Positions 45,320-57,426 are shown, counted from the first letter of the stretch. The stretch: 64,000 bases of DNA from Oncomelania hupensis (GCA_036898135.1 JBAHVR010000277.1:47501-111500), one strand, 5' to 3'. Notes: a model not told the origin generated them from the letters alone. Numbers and translations are program-made.

Positions 45320-46225
45320 GTTGTGTAGGATAGTTTAGGGTAGTGTAGGGTAGTGTAGGGTAGTGTAGGATAGTGTAGGGTAGTGTAGGATAGTGTAGGG
45401 TAGTGTAGGATAGTGTAGGGTAGTGTAGGGTAGTGTAGGGTAGTGTAGGATAGTGTAGGGTAGTGTAGGATAGTGTAGGGTAGTGTAGGGTAGTGTAGGG
45501 TAGTGTAGGATAGTGTAGGGTAGTGTAGGGTAGTGTAGGGTAGTGTAGGGTAGTGTAGGGTAGTGTAGGGTAGTGTAGGATAGTGTAGGGTAGTGTAGGG
45601 TAGTGTAGGGTAGTGTAGGGTAGTGTAGGATAGTGTAGGGTAGTGTAGGATAGTGTAGGGTAGTGTAGGGTAGTGTAGGGTAGTGTAGGGTAGTGTAGGA
45701 TAGTGTAGGGTAGTGTAGGATAGTGTAGGGTAGTGTAGGGTAGTGTACGATAGTTTAGGGTAGAGTAGGGTAGAGTAGGGTAGTGTAGGATAGTGTAGGG
45801 TAGTGTAGAATAGTGTAGGGTAGTGTAGGATAGTGTAGGGTAGTGTAGAATAGTGTAGGGTAGTGTAGGATAGTGTAGGGTAGTGTAGGATAGTGTAGAA
45901 TAGTGTAGGATAGTGTAGGGTAGTGTAGGATAGTGTAGGGTAGTGTAGGGTAGTGTATGGCAGTGTAGGGTAGTGTAGGATAGTGTAGGATAGTGTAGGA
46001 TAGTGTAGGGTAGTGTAGTATAGTGTAGGGTAGTGTAGGATAGTGTAGGGTAGTGTAGGGTAGTGTAGGGTAGTGTAGGATAGTGTAGGATAGTGTAGGG
46101 TATTGTAGGGTAGTGTAGGATAGTGTAGGGTAGTGTAGGATAGTGTAGGATAATGTAGGGTAGTGTAGGGTAGTGTAGGATAGTTTAGGGTAGTGTAGGA
46201 TAGTGTAGGATAGTGTAGGGTAGAA
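45320..46225. repeat. Decamer minisatellite, about 90 copies
   Basis: (TAGTGTAGGG)n with frequent TAGTGTAGGA variants and few other changes. It gives a 334-codon open frame on the minus strand (LHYPTLPYTT-type) that is an artefact of low complexity. Confidence 0.97.
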
Positions 46226-46476
46226 TGTGAAATGTAACCTCCCATGTTTGTTGAACCAAGCTTGAGATAAGATAATGCGTTTGTCATGGGATGAAGGTGT
46301 GTAGGCTACAATATGCTATCAATTCTAAACATTGTGAACATCAATACACAAACATGTTTCCACATGCTCAGACACAAACACACAAACCCACACACACACA
46401 TACCCGAACCCCACACACAAACACACACACACAAAGTGTTCATGTGAACTTTCAGTTGTTTGGGGGCAGAGACTTT

Positions 46477-46625
46477 CGGATGAGAGTATAAACTGAGGTC
46501 TAGTCTGTGCATGCATGCACTCCATGGCATGGACTTTAAAGATCCTGCAGCTCATGTCCTAGACGGGTAAGTGCCGGCTACACAAGTACACTCAGCTTAC
46601 ACTAGGTCCCTTCCCCCATCTAGTG
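46477..46625 (+). repeat. SINE S1 fragment
   Basis: GGATGAGAGTATAAACTGAG, ACTTTAAAGATCCTG and CTAGACGGGTAAGTGCCGG match the S1 body. Confidence 0.75.
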
Positions 46626-46639
46626 TGTACATTTCAGTT

Positions 46640-46950
46640 AATTGAAGTTGGTCCCTGTCCAGACGTTAAAGAAGAAAATAAGATCTCCCTCTTCTGTGGG
46701 CCAGCTTAATAAGGGTGGTGCCTATCACCTCTCCCTCGCTGCTTCACTTTCCCCAGTTCTAATCAGATCCAGCTACCCATACACAGGTGGGTGGACTGCG
46801 ATGTTTCATACGCTTTGCTTCATTCTTTTGTGTCCTTGGGTGGTTTGCCTCCTAGGTTTGGTCACCCATCCAAGTACTAACTGTGCTCGATGTTGCTTAA
46901 CATCAAACACTTCTAGCGTGTGCCTAAATCACTACGCCATCCCACAATAA
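46640..46950 (-). repeat. 5S rRNA-derived SINE, copy 2
   Basis: Read in reverse: GGGATGGCGTAGTGATTTAG head, then 46860-46902 reverse-complements to TTAAGCAACATCGAGCAC and GTTAGTACTTGGATGGGTGA, a clear 5S rRNA internal control region. The body (CTCTCCCTCGCTGCTT, reverse) is shared with 39432-39725. Confidence 0.8.
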
Positions 46951-47023
46951 TATTACATACACAACATTAACTTGGTCTGAGCAAGGAATAGGGGACACAC
47001 CCATGGCAAGGCCTTGTTTGCCG

Positions 47024-47155
47024 GTAAATCACATAAACATAATTATTCACTTAGCCTGTAAATCACATAAACATAATTATTCACTTAGCCTGTAAATCAC
47101 ATAAACATAATTATTCACTTAGCCTGTAAATCACATAAACATAATTATTCACTTA
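47024..47155 (+). repeat. 34-bp tandem repeat, four copies
   Basis: Unit GTAAATCACATAAACATAAT then TATTCACTTAGCCT, nearly perfect. A second minisatellite (ACATGTACACATA/AACACTC units) follows at 47205-47360. Confidence 0.93.
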
Positions 47156-47539
47156 CAGAAGTCAAACACTTCAAACACAAACTATGATAAGGGTCGACCA
47201 TCAAGTTGTACACATGCTGTCATGCACTAACATGTACACACACATACACAAACACTCACATGTACACATATGCAAACACTCACATGTACACATACATACA
47301 CAAACACTCATATGTACACATATGCAAACACTCACATGTACACATACATACACACTCACATCAAGAGCTTTGCTCACATGCATACACACACCTGATTGTA
47401 TTGATTTATTCAGGTTTTTGAAAGGCCTAGAAAACAAGATATTTTTTTAACTATTCAAACTATACCTTAGCAAACTGTAATAGCACTGAACATGCTACTT
47501 TGTACAATTATACATGTAAATCAGTGCATAATAATAACG

Positions 47540-47566
47540 ATAATAATAATAATAACAATAATAATA

Positions 47567-47633
<67 letters not shown>

Positions 47634-47634
47634 T

Positions 47635-47705
<71 letters not shown>
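47540..47705. repeat. (TAA)n followed by (TTA)n, inverted microsatellite pair
   Basis: About 65 bases of TAA units meet about 65 bases of TTA units through ATATGTATT, forming a potential long hairpin. Confidence 0.93.
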
Positions 47706-47706
<1 letters not shown>

Positions 47707-47711
47707 CTATT

Positions 47712-49440
47712 CTATCCTATCCCATAACTCGGAGGTCGTAGGGCCACCACAGATGATCGTTTAACCAGCATATCTTTCCCTGTCCTCAGCAACCCTGATT
47801 GTTTCGTTCAGTGTCAAACCAGTCCATTCTCGAATGTTGTCCTCCCACCTCTTTTTCGGTCTCCCTCTTTTTCTACCTCCTTGCACTGTGCCTTGCAAGA
47901 TGGTCTTTGCAGGACCTGATGATCTGGTGACGTGGCCATACCTTCGGAGTTTCCTTTTTCACCACTGTGAGCAGGTCATCGTGTTGTCCAATGGCTTGTA
48001 TGATGGTCTGTCGGACTTCGTCATTGGTGATGTGCTGGGTATAGGAAATGCCCAGAAGTCTTCTGTAGCACCTCATCACCATGCTTTGTATTGTTCATTG
48101 GAGATCTGCTGTGAGGGTCCATGTTTCGCAAGCATAAAGGAAGATGGAGATGACAAGGGAGCGCAGCAGCCTTACCTTTAGAATGTAGACTGATGGTCCT
48201 GTCTTTCCAAATTGGCTTCAGCCTCGCCAGGGCAGCAGTTGTTTGTTGCGATCCTGGAGAGGACTTCCTGTCGGGACCCATTGTCTGATACAATACAATG
48301 GCTCCTAAATATTTGAAGCTATGCACTGTGTTTATGGATTGGCCTTGGACTTTGATGTCTGTGTTGTGTTGTTAGTCATCATTTTGGTCTTCTCTGCACT
48401 TATTTCCATTCCATAGGCTCTGGAGGTGGTGTCAAGCCTCTGTACCAGCTGTTCAAGTTCTTGTTTCTCTCCAGCCAATCCATCAATGTCATCCGCAAAA
48501 CGGAGGTTGGAGATTGCTCTTCCCCTATGCTGACTGTGCCTTCTTGGTCTGCAAGGGCATCTGACATGATGCGCTCTAGGAAGATGTTGAAGAGTGTTGG
48601 AGAGAGTAGGCATCCCTGACACACACCAATTGTTGTTCTGAACCAGTTTCCGATGGCGCTATTGTGGAGGACTGCACTGGTAGTCTTGCCATACAGGCTT
48701 TTGATGACTTCAATAATTTTAGGGCTGATGTTGTACACTCTCATGGTTGCCCACAGAGCTGCTTGCCAGACTCGGTCAAACGCCTTTTTGAAGTCTACGA
48801 ACACATGATATAGATGTTGTTGGTGCTGTAGGTATTTTTCGCAGATTATTCTGAGGTTGAAAATCTGTTCAGTGGTGCTTTGCCCTGCCCTGAATCCTGC
48901 TTGCTCTTCAGGTATGATTTGTTCGGCTTGGGGTTTCAACCTGTTGAGTATTATTTTCACGAGGACCTTGCTGGGATGGCTGATGAGGCTGATGGTGCGG
49001 TAATTTTCACATTCCTGAAGGTTACCTGTTTTGGGAAGAGTGATGACAAGCGAGTGGGTCCATGGTGTAGGCCACTCCCCACTCTGCCAGATCTTTTTAC
49101 AGATAATGGTGACTGCGTCGATCATTGCTTTTCCTCCTGCTTGAAGCAGTTCTGCGGGTATGTTGTTCACTCCTGCTGACTTCCCCTTCTTCAGCGATTG
49201 CACTGCTGCCTCAACTTCTTCTCTGAGAATTGGGAGGATTTCTTCTTCTTCTCTGTTCTTTGGACATGCTAGAACTGATGGGTCTCTGGTTGGTGGTTGT
49301 AAAGGTCCGAGCAGTATTCTGTACATCTGTCCAAGACTTCTTGTTCTTCTGTAAGGCATATGCCAGACTTGCTTTGGATCGTGGAGACCTTGGGCTGTTT
49401 AACACTTGTCAGCCGCTTCACAGTCTGGTAAGCCTTCTTG
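47712..49440 (-). mobile_element. LINE (GGATA-tailed family), copy 2, RT domain with frameshifts
   Basis: Minus-strand reading gives LTEEQEVLDRCTEYCSDLYN, then after a frameshift REEVEAAVQSLKKGKSAG, NYRTISLISHPSKV, EEQAGFRAGQSTTEQIF, VFVDFKKAFDRVW, GCLLSPTLFN, LRFADD, and the tail GHVT-type sequence to GGATAGAATAGG at 47712. Several frameshifts (about 49270, 48525, 48330, 47960) inactivate it. It sits in intron 1 of the unrecognised gene. Confidence 0.9.
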
Positions 49441-49445
49441 CTGTA

Positions 49446-49660
49446 CAATGCAGTACAGTACAATACAGTACAATACAATACAATGCAGTACAATACAGTA
49501 CAATACTTTACAGTACAAAACAGTACAGTACAATACAGTACAGTACAATGCAGTACAATACAGCACAGTACAATAGAGTACAATACAATATAGTACAGTT
49601 TAGTACAATACAATACAATAAAATACAGCTCAATAAGTACAATACAATACAATACACTTT
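49446..49660 (+). repeat. Pentamer minisatellite (TACAG/TACAA)n
   Basis: Low-complexity array at the 5' truncation point of the LINE. Confidence 0.93.
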
Positions 49661-50036
49661 TAAAAAAAAACTCCAAAGGATTGGCAAAGTGTTAGCACGT
49701 GATAACACAATGGAAATAGTTTAAGCATCATACAAGCTAACAGTAGCTGTCAAATGTAATTATTTTTTCCGGAGTTAGAACATGTTTGTAATTTTCAACT
49801 AAGACGAAGAATGTAGTTGTTTTTTTTGTTTTTTGTTTTTTTTTTCTAAGCAGTTAACTGATCAATGGAATAAGACCGAGGACTGCTAGAATTCAAACAA
49901 ATGCTAATAGACAAAACGACAATATTCTAAGATAAACTCTTTTTGAGGCGGACAAAAACACAAGATATATACTACACAACAATATTTCCCCAACAGACCT
50001 TCAAGATAGAATGAAATGATATTTTACAAAGGAGGC

Positions 50037-50037
<1 letters not shown>

Positions 50038-50102
<65 letters not shown>
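50038..50102 (+). repeat. (AAT)n microsatellite
   Basis: Trinucleotide run in the intron; CA-rich tracts follow at 50176-50240 and 50380-50395. Confidence 0.95.
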
Positions 50103-50103
<1 letters not shown>

Positions 50104-50506
50104 GATGAGTGATAGTCAAAATATTCAAAATATGAGAGGACAACAAAATTAAACATAACAAGTTTTTTTTAAAAACACACGCACTCACCCACACGCTCAC
50201 ACACACACACATGCGCGCGCTCACACCCACACACACAAACCCAAATGAAACAAGATGATGAGCCATTCAAAAGAGTTCCAGTTTTGGAAAAGATGTAAAC
50301 ATTCTGCATTAGTAAACCACTGAAACATGTAAATGTTAGGTCTGAACGAAAATACAAATATTTGCATCTGTACAAACACACACACACACACACAAATCCA
50401 TAAAATCATTAATTTGGATTAATTACAATTAATGGTTTTGTGTATTTTATTTCCTTGTGAAATTACCGTTGAGTACTTTGCTGTTTTTTGTGTGTGTTGG
50501 TTTCAG

Positions 50507-50620
50507 TTCCCATCAGGTTTCTACGGGCATTACAGGAATAAATCACGAAATGACTTCATCAACGAGTACAGACATCTGGCCAAACCGCAACCCCCTGATA
50601 AGTTCGTCACACGAGCTAAA
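50507..50620 (+). CDS. Unrecognised gene, coding exon 2
   Basis: The acceptor tggtttcag ends at 50506; exactly 38 codons; donor gtaagc at 50621. Peptide: FPSGFYGHYRNKSRNDFIN then EYRHLAKPQPPDKFVTRAK, rich in Tyr, Arg, Asn, Pro. Compositional style recalls small axonemal proteins, but no family was recognised. The next exon was not found before 64000. Confidence 0.75.
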
Positions 50621-50800
50621 GTAAGCTATTTTTAGGAAGAGGGGCGGGAGGGGGAAGGAATGGGGGGATTGGTGTGTGTGTGTTTTTGTGTGTGTGTGTG
50701 TGTAGTGTGTGTGTGTCTGTGTGTTCCTACCATATTCATTCAATCTCTCACTTTCTGTCACGTGTATTGGTTCATTCATATTTATTAATTTTTGATGGTA

Positions 50801-50802
50801 GG

Positions 50803-50874
<72 letters not shown>
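50801..50874 (+). repeat. (CT)n microsatellite
   Basis: Dinucleotide run; a 50-base C run follows at 50968-51017. Confidence 0.95.
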
Positions 50875-50881
<7 letters not shown>

Positions 50882-50977
50882 CCTATTTGTCTATCTAGCA
50901 GGGCGAGTCAATAAACCTAAGTCCGTGATATGGGCAAATGGAGGACCCAATAAAGAGTGTCTTTTAACCCCCCCCCC

Positions 50978-51018
<41 letters not shown>

Positions 51019-51884
51019 TAGAAAACAATAATTGACATTCACAAGATGAATTAGATAAGGCACAAGGCAGCATATATATTTATTTAGCATGAGAGAGGGG
51101 AGAGAGACAGACAGAGAAACAGTCAGGACAAGAAAATGAGAAGGTAAAAATAAAAGTCAAACACCCAAACAAGAAGTTTCTTTCCAAAAGTCATTATTTC
51201 GGTATTGAAACCTTCCTCAAGACAAATTCAATGACGCAGACAGATAAAAAGAAAGACACAGACCGAAAGAAAGACAGAGAGAGAGACAAACTAGACCAAA
51301 GGGGTGAATGGGAAGGTAGGATTTATCAGGAGCGAAAGACGGGGTGTGTGTGTATGTGTGTGAGTATGTGTGTGTGTGTAGGTGTGGGTGTGTTCGAGTG
51401 TATGTATGTGTCTGCGTGCATGTATAAGTGTCCTCGGAGATTTTGTATGTCTGCTTGTCTAAAAGGAGGACAGAAAAAGAAGAGCCATGTTCTTTACAAG
51501 TGCTAGAATCGAGATTGCAGTGTAAGCAAGCAATATTAGTTCTGTTGGAAAGCGATCCGAGCGACACCAGCACGTTTGTCCAATTTATTCGCACAAGAAA
51601 CTGTCAAAGGAATACATGTACTAGTAAATCCTAGCCTAGCTAAGGCCTATTGAGACAGGGCTTTGATGTCGCAAGATTAAGGCTGAGAAATCGACAGTAC
51701 AAGAAAGCACTGTGTATACGCCCTTTCACAGTCGGTGAGAGTGTTTGATTATGTAACTGTGTAAACCCATCTGTATAATGTCATGCAAATTCAGTTATAA
51801 TTGCAAAGGTTATAATCAATTTATTTTCACTAGGTAATCACTGTTCAAAAACCACCCTGTAGTTTTGTACAGGAAGAGAGAGAG

Positions 51885-51889
51885 GGAGG

Positions 51890-51952
<63 letters not shown>
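51885..51952 (+). repeat. (GA)n microsatellite
   Basis: Long GA run; 51060-51880 otherwise shows no recognised gene. Confidence 0.95.
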
Positions 51953-51954
<2 letters not shown>

Positions 51955-52182
51955 GTGAGTTGATGGTGGGGGAGAGAGAGAAGCAGGAAGAAGGTGATAA
52001 AGTATTTCACTGCACTGAGAGAAATTGCTGTCACTAATACATGCAACGAACACTCTGTGCGATCTGCAATTTAAAAGCTCACAATTATCGGAATTTCTGT
52101 CATCTTTAGAGCAGCCTACTCAAATGAAGACTAGAACACAGCATACTCTACCATCCCCACCACAATTCCCACCCCCACCGCT

Positions 52183-52371
52183 TCAGAAAATCTTGGCTCT
52201 AGGGCGGAGAACCTTGCCTGTTTCAATATACTCCGTCACATTAGCCTCGAAGAGAGGTGTTGTCAAGTGTCTTGTAAATTTACGTCTTGGAAAGACAAAC
52301 TTGGGCTGACATTCCCGTGGCTTCAATCCATGTAAAATAATCTCTCTTTGTGAAAGACCAGGTCTTATCAT
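52183..52371 (-). CDS. Possible terminal exon or ORF remnant, unknown
   Basis: Minus-strand frame of 62 residues (LHGLKPRECQPKFVFPRRKF, then VTEYIETGKVLRPRAKIF and stop). Residue composition is protein-like, and an actag acceptor-like site lies just upstream at about 52375. No partner exon or family was identified. Confidence 0.3.
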   Translation of the reverse strand: MIRPGLSQREIILHGLKPRECQPKFVFPRRKFTRHLTTPLFEANVTEYIETGKVLRPRAKIF

Positions 52372-52439
52372 TTTCTAGTTCCAGTCTGTTGGTTCATGTT
52401 TTCTTGAAACAAGTACGTGGCGTTCCTATAAATGGAGTC

Positions 52440-53040
52440 CCCCGTGAAAGTGCAGGGGGTTTCAGTATAAATAGAATCCACACTTTCTAGAAATTTAATG
52501 CTTTAAATTCCCACTGTCGCTGTCTTTCTCCCTTGTTCTTTCTCATTCCTACTCTGTTCCATCAATCTACTATACTATCTTCTTCTTCGCTAGACCAGTC
52601 ACCTACCTTTTTTCTTGAAAACTCTTCCGTGACAAAACTCCTCATTTGAGTGTGAGGTCTGTTGGATCAGTTTGGGAATATTGGATGCTTTCTGCCAGGT
52701 GGTCACTGGGGCTTCCTATGATGTTGTTATTTGGCAATGTAGGCATTTTATATGTGTGTGTTTTGTTGATATTTTATAATGGTGTTTATATTCTATTTTG
52801 TTTTTGTAAACGGTGGTTCGATAAATTAGAGTATAGCCTCAGCGTCCCCAGCGTGGGATATCTTTATTGTAAAGTGACCGGCTGGTGGAGTGCCTTCAGT
52901 TTTACCACTAGGATGATCTGTTATGCCGATCAGGGGCGAGTCCTCTTTCAGCGAAGTTGTGGTCTTGATTTTGTGGTCCTGATTCGGCTCTTGGAAAATC
53001 CGCTGGACCCTGTAAGCAATGAATAACTAAATAACTAACT
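52440..53040 (+). repeat. R550 dispersed family, copy 6
   Basis: TATAAATAG at 52467-52475, 3' end CTAA-type repeats at about 53025-53040. Holds the longest shared open frame (52646-53026), without recognised domain. Confidence 0.9.
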
Positions 53041-53539
53041 ATAAATGGAGATTTCGTTTACAACCTAACTGCATGGTACCAGTACGGATGCGATTCATAG
53101 CTTCGTGATGTTAACTCTTATGGTGCCATGCTTGCCCATGTCCATTTCTGTATCTCCGGTGCTATTTTAATTAATGTAGTCTGGCGAAAAGTGCTTCTGC
53201 AATTTAAAACTATATAGTGTTGTACCGTGTAGGCCTACTGCTTTCTTTGAGTGCTAACTAACTGGGAATTTACAAAAAAGAAATATGATTTGTCTCCATA
53301 ATGTGTAGGTCGTTAGGGGCTTTCCTTTTCAGCTTTGTGAGAGATGCCTCCCCTCTTTCTCAAAGCTTGCGTTGTCAGGGCAGCGCCCATCATTCTCCTT
53401 TTTTTCCCGGTCCGCGGTACCCCAACTAAAACATAGTTGGACTAGTGGTTTTTGTACCCTGGCAAGCCAGGGTACACATGATGCTGTTTAAAATGTAGAC
53501 AGAGAGAACTTTGTCTGCGAGTTTCATTTGGACGATGAT

Positions 53540-53870
53540 ACCTCCCCATATCCCCCTTGATACCTCACCATACCCCCCCCTGATATCTCCCCGTCCCCCC
53601 CCCCCATGATGCCTCATCATACCCCCTTGATACCTCCCCGAACCCACTTGATACCTCCCCATACCCCCTTGATTCCTTCCATACCCCCTTGGTTCCTAAC
53701 TGTACCCTCCTTGATACTTCCCCGTTGATCGTTTCGCAGGTATGGATGAAATGAATCGACCATCACCATACCCCCTTATAGATACCCGTATCCCCGTTAT
53801 GCCTACCCATGCCCCTTTAAACCTACCCGTAGCCCCCTTTTACCTACACATACCACCCCATCCCGATCCT
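53540..53870 (+). repeat. Degenerate CCCC-rich minisatellite
   Basis: Repeated GATACCTCCCCATACCCC-type units of about 20-25 bp. Confidence 0.8.
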
Positions 53871-53872
<2 letters not shown>

Positions 53873-53942
<70 letters not shown>

Positions 53943-54060
53943 ATATAGAATAATACAAATAGAAATCAGAAAAAACACCAAGGTTTTAAAATAAAATTTG
54001 ATATAAGATAGTATAATTGTTATTATAAGAATAATAATAATTATTATTATTAGTTTATAA

Positions 54061-54138
<78 letters not shown>

Positions 54139-54251
54139 TTGAATATAGAATAATACAAATAGAAATCATAAAAAACACCAAGGTTTTAAAAGAAAATTTG
54201 ATATAAGATATAATAATAATAATAATAATAATTTATTATTATTAGTTTATA

Positions 54252-54339
<88 letters not shown>

Positions 54340-54685
54340 TAAAGGTAAAAAGCCTAAATTAAAAAGAAAAATATCCATATTTTAGTGTACTAAAAAAAAA
54401 AATAATAATAAGGGGCCGGGTGAGATTTGACCTTCGGTCGCACTGCACGGTAGGCGAATGGTTTTACTAACTAAGCTACCAACGCTTCCTAGAAATACCA
54501 TCAATTTTTTGGTCTATATGGGAAAACATGCTGAAACTTCAATTTGATTTTTAATGGAAGCGCGCGGAATGAGGCTATTACAGTTTGTGGACATTTTGTT
54601 TATTTATTTATCTCAGAAACGGTTAAACGTTCGGTAAGGAAATGTCGGCTAAAACGATTTGGCTGGTTTTGACCACACAGCAGGC

Positions 54686-54784
<99 letters not shown>

Positions 54785-54848
54785 TTGAATATAGAATAAT
54801 ACAAATAGAAATCATAAAAAACACCAAGGTTTTAAAAGAAAATTTGAT

Positions 54849-54911
<63 letters not shown>

Positions 54912-55440
54912 TATTATTATGATTATGATTAGTTTATTAATAATAATAATAATAATAATATAATAATAAATTAAAGGTAAAAAGTCTAAATTTTAAAAAA
55001 AATATCCATATTGTAGTGTTAAAAAAAACTTTTAAAAAAAAACTTAAAAAAAAATATGCCCCGCGTGAGTATCGATCTTGGGTCGCCCGAAACCGTATGC
55101 GAAAGATTAACCCACTACGCTACCAAGGCTTCGTAGAAAAACCATGAATTTTTTGGTCTATATGGGAAAACATGCTGAAACCTCAATTTGATTTTTAATG
55201 GAAGCGCGCGGAATGAGGCTATTGCAGTTTGTGGACATTTTGTTTATTTATTTATCTCAGAAACGGTTAAACGTTCGGTAAGGAAATGTCGGCTATAACG
55301 ATTTGGCTGGTTTTGAGCACACAGCAGGCCGATCAGCAGCACTCAGCACCTGCCCAGATCAGCGTCCATAGGAGACAAACTTTATAGTAGCGGCGAAGAA
55401 GGACTTCCGGCTAAGCAATTTATATATATAGATGGAATGC
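53873..55440 (-). repeat. Tandem SINE-like units with (AAT)n arrays and two different tRNA-like heads
   Basis: Two units offset by about 646 bp (from 54138 and 54784) plus a partial one (53941-54060) share GAATATAGAATAATACAAAT, AAACACCAAGGTTTTAAAA and, after the head, GGTCTATATGGGAAAACATG to ACACAGCAGGCC. Between these, 54411-54492 and 55057-55137 are tRNA-like in reverse (TAGCNTAGT.. A-box-like) but differ strongly. Long AAT and ACT microsatellites lie inside. Confidence 0.75.
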
Positions 55441-57150
55441 AGCGCTTGACCAGAAGATCCGTTGGATCTCATTTTTGATATGATGATGATGGTCATTGTT
55501 GTCAGGGTGGCGACGTGGTGATCGTCCTTAACGCTCATGCAATAGGACGTTAAGCATCGTTTTCCTCCTCCTTCGTTAAGAAGCGAGTTGTGATTTGTCT
55601 GAAAAGACGCATTTCTAATAAACTACATCCCACGATGGTTGGGGGACACACTTCAGTAACCTATACAGGTTCCAAGCAATGAGAGCAAGTGTATAAGATC
55701 TATGACGAGGGCTGAGGTTAGTACCAACGAGGTCTGTATTCAAGTTTACTGTTTATAGTCTATGGCGCAAACACATAACACTCCTCAACTGCATGGTCGT
55801 CTGGGATCTTCCCGAGTATTTGACATTTTCCATTGTGAGTGCTGAAAATGGAGCCATCAGTGTTGAAGTCCTATGCAGTCTTAACCATGCTACACGAAAT
55901 CACATGAGTGTATTTTGTTGGTCTTGAAGAGATATGCTCGGGTGTGCTTTACCTGGAAAGAAAAAGAAGAGTAAATACTTCTGGGTACATGTAACAGAGG
56001 GGAACAAGAGTAGGGAGGGGGAGGCGGGGTGTGGGAATGGGAGTAAAGCAGAAGAACAGTCTGGACTTTTCTGGATACACGTGATGAAGGAGGAGAAGAA
56101 TAGGAACGTATGAGATGGAGAATAAATCTGACATAGTTTTAAAAGCTTTGAACTGGGTAGTCATACTGCCATAATTATAGTACATTTTCTCCAGATAATA
56201 TCGGAATATTATTTCTATCCCTTATCTTCATTTTTAATGTTGCAGGTATACAGAGTGCTGGCATCGTTTAAAAAAAAAACACACACACAAAAAAAAACAA
56301 TAATAGTTAGGAAGCGTGTCCTGTATTGAAAACAAAAAATCAAAAGTGGTCTAGAGGCCAAGTTGGGCGGATACTGCAGTGACTTGGTAGAGAATGTATA
56401 CTCTTGAACCTATGTTCTTGTATATTGCTAAGAAATTATTCCATCAAATGTTGTTTATTATATTAGTCTCTTGCCCTTCGACACGTTTGTAGTGAGCACC
56501 TAAGTTGACTACTAGGGCGTGTTCCAAACACTTCTGCCGAAACCTCTTCACTTCAATTTATCTTATTACCGGTACCTCGCCGAGAATGATAAAATGTTGA
56601 GGGCATAGGCCCACGCAAAGCCTGTGCGTGATAGATCTCTGACACTCCGCTAGCGTCAAGGTGGCCTGTTTGGTCAGTTAGAACAATCCATCACTACTAT
56701 AGGACTCTCCAAGCTGGAGCAAGTCGTTATACTGTTAGGTGCCTTAAAATACTGTGAACCCCAACTGTCGAACTCATCTAAGAACGCGTCAAACGAGAAA
56801 GTTTACTATTAGTCTTTCGTTTCAGTGTATTACTTCTTCTTCTTCTTCTTCTTTGTCTTCCCTCCTAATCCTCATCTTCTCCTCCTACTTGTTCTTCTTC
56901 TCGCAAGCAAGCAAAAACGAGGCTTTACGTCCTATATTTTATAAAAAGTTAAGGACAATAAAATTGGGCTAAAAAGCCCTCATCATACATATTTACCAGA
57001 CCATTTGGTCTGGCTCTAATGTGTTCTTCTTCTTCCTGTGGCAATCCCTTTAAAGAGCATGCGACATCTTTACAATTTGGGGGTGGCTCATCTACTTAAA
57101 AGCACAAACTCGTTTCCTCATCTTCCTCCTCCTCCTCCTTCTTCTTCTTC
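55441..57150. other. No gene recognised
   Basis: Contains a short repeat near 56610-56660 (GTGATAGATCTCTGA...GTCAAGGT), also present at 24230-24275, and TTC-rich tracts near 56830 and 57030. The word TTCCTGTGGCAATCCCT occurs at 57034 and 57155. Confidence 0.5.
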
Positions 57151-57156
57151 TTCTTC

Positions 57157-57250
57157 CTGTGGCAATCCCTGTGTTATTAACTGCACAAATGGTCGTTATA
57201 AATGCCCTGGACTTTCATTCGTCAGATTCCCGAAGGATAAAACAAGATGA
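57157..57250 (+). pseudogene. THAP-like zinc-finger fragment
   Basis: Reads CGNPCVINCTNGRYKCPG then LSFVRFPKDKTR and stop. The paired Cys followed by an F.RFPKD motif is the start of a THAP domain, found in P-element-type transposases and their host derivatives. The downstream Cys-x2-His half is missing, so this looks like a relic. Confidence 0.4.
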
Positions 57251-57357
57251 GTATCACAAATGATTGAAAAACTATGCTTATTTGTAGATGAACCGGCCGT
57301 TTTGTCATCAGACTGTATTGGCCTACTCCCTCAATGATTATAATGTTAGAAAGAACA

Positions 57358-57358
57358 T

Positions 57359-57426
<68 letters not shown>

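Noticed and set aside
45283..46287. 334-codon minus-strand open frame
   Set aside because: It is the translation of the decamer minisatellite; open frames arise because the array lacks stop words on that strand.
46860..46902. Possible 5S rRNA gene
   Set aside because: Only the internal control region is preserved; it is embedded in a dispersed SINE-like repeat, with a diverged copy at 39635.
47200..47360. CRISPR-like spaced repeats
   Set aside because: Units are irregular ACATGTACACATA minisatellite without unique spacers; the genome is eukaryotic.
55820..55900. Possible minus-strand exon around HNGKCQILGKIPDDH
   Set aside because: A short open stretch after a tttcag site, but no donor and no link to neighbouring exons.
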